The notes beneath the pieces were generated by a model that had not been told where the DNA came from, ran no database searches, and saw only the letters and a program-made list of their open reading frames with translations. Source: Saprospiraceae bacterium (lineage in GTDB: Bacteria > Bacteroidota > Bacteroidia > Chitinophagales > Saprospiraceae). From it: a stretch of DNA of 50,804 nucleotides. Positions 45,181-50,804 of the stretch are shown here, one piece after another. The position numbers and the translations under genes are program-made. The stretch lies in assembly GCA_022842725.1 (NCBI GenBank), contig JALHOZ010000034.1:1-50804 (forward strand), written 5' to 3'. Every line of letters begins with the position of its first letter. Position 1 is the first letter of the stretch.

Positions 45181-46884
45181 TCACAACTTCACCACTTTAT
45201 GTGTCATGGCAGGTAGTTGGCCTTTGTGATCATTTATTTTTACGTGATACATACCAGACGGAAAATTTGTCATTTCTACCTGTAAATTTTGGCTTGTCTT
45301 AAACAATTGTCTGTGGACTAATAATCCGGTAATATCCCGGATTTCAACCTCATATGAAGATATTTCATCGGTTTGAAAATTCAGAAAATCCGAAGTTGGG
45401 TTTGGATATACGTATGACCATCTTTTAGTCGCCTCCGAAGTTGTAGATGAAGTTTCAATACCTAAATATTCCTCATTAACATTACAAGTGAAATTATAAG
45501 AATAGGACTCACCTTCTTTTCTGATAATAAACTGGTTTTCAATTAAAACAGTATTATTATCTAAAAACTTAGTATCCCAAATATAAGATCTGAAATTACC
45601 ATTCAAATGATTGAATGAAATAAACTTACCTACTTTTTTAGCAAAATTTGTATAAGGTTTTACTTCCAATATATCTATGGTCTCTATTGAATCACTTATC
45701 GTTTTGTAATATTGGGCCAATAAATAGGCGTTACCATTTTTTACACCAATTGGAATAACCTTTGTATAAAAAGTATCTAACCAAGTTACTTGAGGGAATT
45801 TTCCTAACAGATTTCCGTTGGCATCATACCAGCAAAGCCATGAAAAATTTACTGATGGAAAAAATGAATTTGGTTGCATGACTTGTGTCAGGAAAACATG
45901 TTTATCCCGAAAATGGAGCGTTGGATGATTTTGAAAAACATTATTTTGGGGTCTTGCAAAAGCTTCAGTTACATCTATGACTTTTGTCTGACGAAAATTG
46001 TTTATATCGCTAATATCAAACCACCTCAAAAATGCCTGATCCGGTGAATTACCTGAATCTTCTATTGGTTTTGATGTTCCGGTTAAAATAATCATGGTAT
46101 CACCATTGTATAATTGTTCAATCCATGGTTTGTAACCCAAATCATAAGGAGTTACCAGGTCTGTATCGATCTTAAACGTAAAAAGTGGACTTCTTCCAAT
46201 GTTTAAACTATCATTTATGGCATGAATTTCAAGTAAATCCTTGGTCAATCCGTTTTCATTTATTGTTTTATAAAGTAAATTTATATATTTATCGTTTCCC
46301 AGAGAATGAATTCTGGACCCAGAATAAAATCTTGTATTAACAAATTTTGTCGTGTCATTGCCGTAATGGTAGTTTAATTTTGCCCCTGTCAGGTGATCAA
46401 TAGTATGTACTGCCGGGGTAAAAACAAAATCTCGGAAAAATTTATAATCTTTAATCATGGTATCCCGGTCACGGTATGTTAATATATTTATATTACCTTC
46501 TTTATTTATATCAATATAAGGGGAAGACAATTCAAAATTCATTACTCCAACATGGTGATTGTGTTGATGCAGCCAAACTGTTTCACCAGTATATTTATTA
46601 ATTTTATAAAGTAAAAAACCGTCATTGTCAGCGGGGTAACCTGGAATCGCTGAATGGGTATTTTCTAATAAATAAATAAAATCTCCTATTTCTTTACTTT
46701 TATTCCTCCATCTTGGACCGAATTTAGTAATGTTAGTCTTTGCAATTTCAGGAAAATTTGGATCTTCTGAAAAATGAGTCCAATTTAATGATACTGTTTT
46801 AAATGGAGGTATATCAGATATTTCTTGTCCATAAATAAAATTAATATGTATAAAAATATAAATAAACGGAATTATTGTTTTCAT
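45181..46884 (-). CDS. T9SS-exported beta-propeller-like protein, copy A
   Basis: This 567-residue protein has a signal peptide (MKTIIPFIYIFIHINFIYG, then QEISD) and a C-terminal type A sorting domain (SYVYPNPTSDFLNFQ, RDITGLLVHRQLF, FPSGMYHVKI, HKVVKL end). Between them are repeated strand segments such as FLLYKINKYTGETVWLHQH and HTIDHLTGAKLNY, which look like PQQ-type propeller blades. No catalytic motif is recognised. ATG 46884 is used because it gives the signal peptide and equal length with copy B; the in-frame start at 46947 would overlap the lipoprotein gene. It is second in a lipoprotein-T9SS pair. Confidence 0.9.
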   Translation of the reverse strand: MKTIIPFIYIFIHINFIYGQEISDIPPFKTVSLNWTHFSEDPNFPEIAKTNITKFGPRWRNKSKEIGDFIYLLENTHSAIPGYPADNDGFLLYKINKYTGETVWLHQHNHHVGVMNFELSSPYIDINKEGNINILTYRDRDTMIKDYKFFRDFVFTPAVHTIDHLTGAKLNYHYGNDTTKFVNTRFYSGSRIHSLGNDKYINLLYKTINENGLTKDLLEIHAINDSLNIGRSPLFTFKIDTDLVTPYDLGYKPWIEQLYNGDTMIILTGTSKPIEDSGNSPDQAFLRWFDISDINNFRQTKVIDVTEAFARPQNNVFQNHPTLHFRDKHVFLTQVMQPNSFFPSVNFSWLCWYDANGNLLGKFPQVTWLDTFYTKVIPIGVKNGNAYLLAQYYKTISDSIETIDILEVKPYTNFAKKVGKFISFNHLNGNFRSYIWDTKFLDNNTVLIENQFIIRKEGESYSYNFTCNVNEEYLGIETSSTTSEATKRWSYVYPNPTSDFLNFQTDEISSYEVEIRDITGLLVHRQLFKTSQNLQVEMTNFPSGMYHVKINDHKGQLPAMTHKVVKL

Positions 46885-46902
46885 TTCTAATCTTTTAGAT
46901 AT

Positions 46903-46926
46903 GAGGGCAGTAATTGAACTGCCCTC
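46903..46926 (-). other. Conserved hairpin between lipoprotein and T9SS genes, copy A
   Basis: An 8-bp perfect stem (46903-46910 with 46919-46926) sits in the 53-base gap of the pair. It is kept in copy B with one pair changed to a G-U wobble in the transcript. No T-run follows on the minus strand, so it may be an mRNA processing or stability element rather than a terminator. Confidence 0.5.
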
Positions 46927-46937
46927 TTTTAATTTTA

Positions 46938-47675
46938 TTAATCGCATGAATCAATACAAGGTGAAGTGTAAATTCCCCCTTCTTCACAGGTTTCCACTTG
47001 CTGGGTATAATCGCAACCACTACCCCCGTATTGTTGTGATCCGAAGCTTACAATTACCCATTCACCATTTACTTTTGCTAATATGACAGTATGCTCACAA
47101 CAGGCATTACTGCATCTTAATTTATTGTAAATATTATAATATTGTTGAAGTCTTGGATCGTACATTTCATATAAACAGTATTGACTACATGCTGCTTCAA
47201 AATAAGACATACTCACTTGGGGGCTAGGTGGGTTTTCGTTATTTAATATTGCTAATGCAATTGCTCCACGTATTTGGTCTTGCAGGTTTAATATACATGC
47301 TTCAAAGTTACTGCCAGATGAAATACAATTATTAATCCAAATATCAAATGAATCACAGTCGTGAAATTTTAAGGTATAATTCCCAAATAAATATGAAGGG
47401 GTTCCATTACAGACATATCGTTCTACCTCAAAAGTAAAAGAACAATTACCAAATTGAGGTAATTTTACAGTCCATAACATTGTGTCCAAAAAACAGTTAA
47501 CTAAGTCAGAAGGTTCACAAGGTTCAGCGGTCCGGTTTTCAATAATTCCGGAATTTTCAGAAGGTTTTGGTTTGACGTCTTCCCTTTGACAAGACAACAT
47601 AAATAATGTCATCATTATTAAGAAAATACTACTTTTAAGAATTGTGGAATTGTGGAATTTAAATAAATTTTTCAT
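46938..47675 (-). CDS. Cysteine-rich surface lipoprotein, copy A
   Basis: This 245-residue protein has a lipoprotein signal ending at FMLSC (Cys29). The next residues QREDV resemble the basic-plus-acidic lipoprotein export signal that sends Bacteroidota lipoproteins to the outside. A low-complexity linker (about 30-50) leads to a domain with about 16-18 cysteines, including AACSQYC, RCSNACCEH and PCIDSC, probably disulfide-bonded. No family is recognised. It precedes the T9SS gene by 53 bases and has a -7 box at 47752. Two tandem 8-bp units lie in its signal-peptide coding region. Confidence 0.87.
   Translation of the reverse strand: MKNLFKFHNSTILKSSIFLIMMTLFMLSCQREDVKPKPSENSGIIENRTAEPCEPSDLVNCFLDTMLWTVKLPQFGNCSFTFEVERYVCNGTPSYLFGNYTLKFHDCDSFDIWINNCISSGSNFEACILNLQDQIRGAIALAILNNENPPSPQVSMSYFEAACSQYCLYEMYDPRLQQYYNIYNKLRCSNACCEHTVILAKVNGEWVIVSFGSQQYGGSGCDYTQQVETCEEGGIYTSPCIDSCD
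47640..47655. repeat. 8-bp direct repeat (AATTGTGG x2) in the lipoprotein signal region
   Basis: Two perfect adjacent units (47640-47647, 47648-47655) lie about 20 bases inside the copy A reading frame. Copy B has only one unit (50503-50510), which shifts its frame. Confidence 0.85.
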
Positions 47676-47939
47676 GATATAAAATTAAAAAGATGAATAA
47701 ATACAATTTTTTTCTACTGCAAAACCCTTAGTATACAATAGATAACATATGCAAATTTATATAAAATATTTTATTTTACCGTAAAAAAATACAAATATTT
47801 ATATATATTTATTATATATATTTATTATACTTTAAATATCAGTTGATTGAATTAATATTTTATGTATTTAATCCTTTTTTATGGTATGAAGCACCTTTAT
47901 GTAAACATAACATCCATATAATTTTACACATGAATCCGA
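47676..47939. other. AT-rich leader and intergenic region of copy A
   Basis: Part of a 356-base gap. The ~90 bases next to the lipoprotein ATG are almost identical to copy B, then come variable TATA-rich tracts (about 47760-47870), then a second conserved block (from about 47896) with the palindrome TTATGTAAACATAA. No ORF, tRNA or DnaA-box cluster is seen. Confidence 0.6.
47752..47759 (-). promoter_or_regulatory. -7 box for the copy A lipoprotein-T9SS pair
   Basis: Read on the minus strand this is TAAATTTG followed by C, matching TAnnTTTG. It is conserved in copy B. The leader would be about 70 bases and is nearly identical between copies. Confidence 0.6.
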
Positions 47940-48023
47940 TCACAAATCCAATACAATCCCCAGGCTTTCTTTGACCTGCAACGCCGTTTTTTCATCGAGG
48001 CTGCCGACGTAGCGGATGAATAT
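47940..48023 (-). pseudogene. 3' remnant resembling a MazF/PemK-type toxin gene
   Basis: On the minus strand 27 codons end in TGA at 47940-47942 and read IRYVGSLDEKTALQVKESL then GIVLDL, a pattern like the last helix of MazF/PemK toxins. A TAA directly upstream, at the duplication joint, cuts it off. Codons are more GC-rich (CGC, GTC, GGC, CTC) than the surroundings. The stop and last three codons recur at 50793-50804, so the intact gene probably lies right of the window. The family call rests on a short stretch. Confidence 0.4.
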
Positions 48024-48031
48024 TTATATGA

Positions 48032-49735
48032 TCACAACTTCACCACTTTATGTGTCATGGCAGGTAGTTGGCCTTTGTAATCATTTATTTTTACGTGATA
48101 CATACCAGACGGAAAATTTGTCATTTCTACCTGTAAATTTTGGCTTGCCTCAAACAATTGTCTGTGGACTAATAATCCGGCAACATCCCGGATTTCAACC
48201 TCATATGAAGATATATCCTCGGTTTGAAAATTAAGAAATTCAGACGTCGGGTTAGGATAAACATAAGACCACGTTTTATTGATTTCTGACACGGATGAGG
48301 TAGGATTAATGCCTAAATCCTCTTCATTGACATTGCAGGTGAAGTTATATGAATATGTTTTATCACCTTTTCTGACATTAAACTGATTCTCAATCAAAAC
48401 TGTATTGTTATCTAAAAATTGTGCATACCAGGGATATGACCTGAAGTCTCCGTTCAAATGATTATACGAAATAAACTGACCTACCTTTTTGGTTTGATTA
48501 GAATACGGTTTTACCTCTAAAATATCTATGGTTTCCATAGAATCAGCTCCACTTTTGTAATATTGGGCCAATAAATACGCATTACCATTTTTCACCCCAA
48601 TGGGAATAATATTCAAATAAAAAGTGTCGAGCCAGGTCACGTATTGAAATTTACCTAACAATTCTCCGCTTGCATCAAACCAGCACATCCAGGAAAAATT
48701 TTTGGAAGGAAAAAATGAATTAGGCTGCATAACCTGAGTCAAAAAAATATTATTGTCCCGAAAATGAAGTCTGGGAGAGTATTCAAAAACATTGTTTTGG
48801 GGTCTGGCAAAAGCATCGGTTACTTCTATGACGTTTGTCTGGTGAAAATTGTTTTTATCGCTAATGTCAAACCATCGTAGAAATGCCCGATCCGGTGAAT
48901 TACCAATATCTTCAATAGGTTTGGGCGTACCTGTCAATATAACCATGGTATCGCCATTGTATAATTGTTCAATCCATGGTTTATACCCAAGATCATACGG
49001 CGTGACCAGGTCAGTATCTATTTTAAAAGTATAAAACGGATTACGTTCTATGTCCAAACTATCATTGATATTATGAATCTCCAAATAGTCTTTTGTAAGC
49101 CCGTTTTCATTCTTGCTTATGTAATTTAGGCTTATATATTTTCCCGTTTCCTGCATATGCATTCTTGACCCGGAAAACAATCTCGTGTTGATAAATTTTG
49201 TTGTGTCTTTACCGTATTTGTAGTCTAATTTTTGCCCAGTAATATAATCAATGGTATGTATGGCCGGGGTAAAAACAAAATCCCGCCAAAATTTATTATC
49301 AATAGGCATTGTGTCCCGGTCACGATAGGACAATATTTTGATATTTCCTTCTTCATTGAAATCAATATAAGGAGCGGAAATTTCAAAATATTTCTGACCA
49401 ACATTTTGATTATGTTGATGACACCACATTCTTTTCCCGGTAAATTTATCGATTTTATAAAGTAAAAAACCGTCCAATTCTGCATATCCTGGGATAGCAG
49501 CAGTTGTATTCTCCAAAATATAAATATAATCTCCATGTTCAATGCTTTTATTCCACCATCTCGGACCATATTTTGTAATCTGTGGTTTTGATATTTCAGG
49601 AAAATTTGGATCTTCTGAAAAGTGAGTCCAGTTTAATGGTACAGTCATATAAGGTGGAATGTCCGAAATTTCCTGACCAAAAATGATATTGTTATTTATT
49701 ATAATAATACTAATGAAAGTAATGATTGTCTTCAT
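48032..49735 (-). CDS. T9SS-exported beta-propeller-like protein, copy B
   Basis: This 567-residue protein is the same length as copy A and alignable along its whole length by eye. The signal peptide is MKTIITFISIIIINNNIIFG then QEISD; the sorting domain differs at only a few residues (RDVAGLLVHRQLF, INDYKGQLP). Changes cluster in the middle, for example CHQHNQNVG for LHQHNHHVG. Strand-turn repeats again suggest a propeller. No terminator separates its stop from the toxin-like remnant and the copy A promoter region, so read-through into copy A is possible. Confidence 0.9.
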   Translation of the reverse strand: MKTIITFISIIIINNNIIFGQEISDIPPYMTVPLNWTHFSEDPNFPEISKPQITKYGPRWWNKSIEHGDYIYILENTTAAIPGYAELDGFLLYKIDKFTGKRMWCHQHNQNVGQKYFEISAPYIDFNEEGNIKILSYRDRDTMPIDNKFWRDFVFTPAIHTIDYITGQKLDYKYGKDTTKFINTRLFSGSRMHMQETGKYISLNYISKNENGLTKDYLEIHNINDSLDIERNPFYTFKIDTDLVTPYDLGYKPWIEQLYNGDTMVILTGTPKPIEDIGNSPDRAFLRWFDISDKNNFHQTNVIEVTDAFARPQNNVFEYSPRLHFRDNNIFLTQVMQPNSFFPSKNFSWMCWFDASGELLGKFQYVTWLDTFYLNIIPIGVKNGNAYLLAQYYKSGADSMETIDILEVKPYSNQTKKVGQFISYNHLNGDFRSYPWYAQFLDNNTVLIENQFNVRKGDKTYSYNFTCNVNEEDLGINPTSSVSEINKTWSYVYPNPTSEFLNFQTEDISSYEVEIRDVAGLLVHRQLFEASQNLQVEMTNFPSGMYHVKINDYKGQLPAMTHKVVKL

Positions 49736-49764
49736 GACTTAATTTTTCTAATTTACATAAAACA

Positions 49765-49789
49765 GGAGGACAGTTGAATACTGCCCTCC
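49765..49789 (-). other. Conserved hairpin between lipoprotein and T9SS genes, copy B
   Basis: A 9-bp stem (49765-49773 with 49781-49789) sits at the same place as in copy A. The one non-matching pair is G-U in the minus-strand RNA, so the fold survives in the transcript although the sequence and loop changed. Confidence 0.5.
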
Positions 49790-49800
49790 AATTAATTTTA

Positions 49801-50478
49801 TTATTCACACGAATCTATACAAGGTGAAGTGTAAATTCCCCCTTCTTCACAGGTTTCCACTTGTAAGGTATATTCGCAACCACTACCTCCGTATTGATCT
49901 GAGCTACTGCTGACATAAACCCATTCACCATTTACTTTTGCTAAGACAATTTCATGTTCACAACATGCATCGCTGCATCGCAATCTATGGTAAAGATTGA
50001 AATATTTTTCCAATCTCGGGTCGTACATTTCAAATAAACAATATTGACTGCATGCAGCTTCAAAATAGGATATGGTAACTTGCGGACTGGACGGATTTTC
50101 AGTATTCACAATTTTTAAAGACAAGGCCTTTCGAATTTCATCCTGAAGACTCAGGATGCAAGACTCAAAAGTGCTTCCGGAAGCCGTACAATTGTTGATC
50201 CAAATATCAAATGAATCACAATCATGAGAAATCAAAGTGTGGTTACCAAATACATATGTCCAGTTTATACCACATCTGTAACGTTCCACTTCAAAAAGAA
50301 AATCACAGTTTCCAAATTGAGGAATTTTAATGGTCCAGAGTTGTGTATCTTTTTCACACCCTGGACCAATCTCAGGTTCACAAGGTTCAGCGGTCCGGTT
50401 TTCAATAATTCCGGAATTTTCAGAAGGTTTTGTTTTGACGTCTTCCCTTTGACAAGACAACATAAATAATGTCATCAT
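49801..50478 (-). CDS. Cysteine-rich lipoprotein, copy B, with frameshifted 5' end
   Basis: From ATG 50478 the frame gives 225 residues starting MMTLFMLSCQREDV, with the same cysteine pattern as copy A (AACSQYC, RCSDACCEH, PCIDSC). The ancestral ATG at 50530 is kept, but one of two 8-bp units is gone, so reading from it hits TAG after 10 codons. From 50478 only 8 residues precede the lipobox Cys, too short for a normal signal peptide. No in-frame ATG, GTG or TTG lies between. The gene is therefore probably silent, or switched on by repeat slippage. The body of the frame is intact, which suggests recent loss. Confidence 0.8.
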   Translation of the reverse strand: MMTLFMLSCQREDVKTKPSENSGIIENRTAEPCEPEIGPGCEKDTQLWTIKIPQFGNCDFLFEVERYRCGINWTYVFGNHTLISHDCDSFDIWINNCTASGSTFESCILSLQDEIRKALSLKIVNTENPSSPQVTISYFEAACSQYCLFEMYDPRLEKYFNLYHRLRCSDACCEHEIVLAKVNGEWVYVSSSSDQYGGSGCEYTLQVETCEEGGIYTSPCIDSCE

Positions 50479-50606
50479 TATTAAGAAAATACTTCGTCTA
50501 AGAATTGTGGAATTTAAATAAATTTTTCATGATATAAAATTAAAAAGATGAATAAATACAATTTTTTTCTACTGCAAACCCCTTAGTATACAATAGATAA
50601 CATATG

Positions 50607-50614
50607 CAAATTTA
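50607..50614 (-). promoter_or_regulatory. -7 box for the copy B lipoprotein-T9SS pair
   Basis: TAAATTTG on the minus strand, identical to copy A and at the same distance from the ancestral ATG at 50530. Confidence 0.58.
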
Positions 50615-50792
50615 TATAAAATATTTTACATAATAGTAAAAAAATAAATATTTATATATATTTATTTTACATATTTATAATAACTAATATATCAGTTGAT
50701 TGAAATTTAACCTTTTGTTTTTAATCTTTTTTGATTGTATTTCGTAAGTTTATGTAAACATAGCATCCATATAATTTTGCACATGAATCCGA

Positions 50793-50804
50793 TCACAAAT
50801 CCAA
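50793..50804 (-). other. Stop and last codons of a toxin-like gene running past the right edge
   Basis: On the minus strand the final bases read Leu-Asp-Leu-stop, identical to the end of the remnant at 47940-48023. The rest of the gene is outside the window. Confidence 0.35.

Larger units (their letters stand above)
45180..48030. repeat. Tandem duplication, copy A (~2.85 kb)
   Basis: Copy A holds the T9SS gene (45181), the lipoprotein gene (46938), the AT-rich leader and a MazF-like 3' fragment. Alignment by eye with copy B gives a steady offset of 2851-2855 bases (45181 with 48032, 46884 with 49735, 47675 with 50530, 47951 with 50804). Similarity starts one base before the T9SS stop codon; flanking bases outside differ. 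Confidence 0.9.
48031..50804. repeat. Tandem duplication, copy B (continues past the window)
   Basis: Same gene order as copy A. The first ~200 bases (T9SS sorting domain) and the lipoprotein 5' end plus leader are nearly identical to copy A, while the gene middles are clearly diverged. The left joint directly abuts the toxin-like fragment. Confidence 0.9.

Noticed and set aside
47760-47880. TATA-rich tract considered as a replication origin or AT-rich insertion site
   Set aside because: No DnaA-box cluster, no inverted-repeat ends or transposase; it is part of the duplicated leader and also AT-rich in copy B.
1-50804. CRISPR arrays, insertion sequences, prophage genes and tRNAs
   Set aside because: No regularly spaced repeats, transposase or phage motifs, or cloverleaf-forming stretches were seen in any intergenic region.

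Overview
The window reads as a chromosomal segment of a member of the Bacteroidota. Three things support this: TAnnTTTG -7 promoter boxes upstream of many genes, no purine-rich ribosome binding sites before start codons, and several secreted proteins with C-terminal type IX secretion (T9SS) sorting domains. A PorU2-like sortase, a mitochondrial-type citrate synthase and long T9SS cargo would fit the Saprospiria, but that placement is inference. Base composition is AT-rich throughout, most strongly in the glycan genes (about 24-27.3 kb) and between the duplicated genes at the right end.

Layout. The left edge is the 3' end of a 5S rRNA and its terminator. From 0.2 to 17.7 kb the content is mostly housekeeping: a ureohydrolase, citrate synthase with GcvH, a bifunctional phosphoglucose/phosphomannose isomerase with ParE, a minus-strand group (Pgi, deoxynucleoside kinase, YggS-type protein), transketolase, and a plus-strand run of a small membrane protein, MutL, two tandem rhomboids, a membrane-anchored endonuclease/exonuclease/phosphatase and NadA. 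From 17.8 to 27.3 kb a very large C25 peptidase (PorU2-like) overlaps the first gene of a surface-glycan cluster: sugar aminotransferase, flippase, glycosyltransferase and acetyltransferase. From 27.3 to 34.4 kb lie a Tat-signal oxidoreductase, Upp with a third rhomboid, a thermolysin-like T9SS protease and a lipoprotein. From 34.6 to 37.8 kb are an ECF sigma factor and a crtI-crtB carotenoid operon. An S10 carboxypeptidase, a small GIY-YIG-like protein, UvrD/PcrA and CarB follow to 45.05 kb.

The most unusual part is the right end (45.18-50.80 kb). A two-gene unit is tandemly duplicated with a period of about 2.85 kb. It encodes a cysteine-rich lipoprotein with a putative surface-export signal, followed by a T9SS-exported protein that looks like a beta-propeller. 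The copies are mosaic: nearly identical at gene ends and in the leader, clearly diverged in the middle. Copy B of the lipoprotein has lost one 8-bp repeat unit and is shifted out of frame with its original start. The duplication boundary carries a short fragment that resembles the C-terminus of a MazF/PemK toxin, and the same tail reappears at the right edge of the window. No characterised function is recognised for this pair.

Functional links. The C25 sortase, glycan genes, T9SS protease and duplicated T9SS module all concern the outer surface. The mutL-rhomboid-rhomboid-EEP-nadA run and the crt pair look like operons from their spacing. No tRNA, CRISPR array, insertion sequence or phage gene was found.
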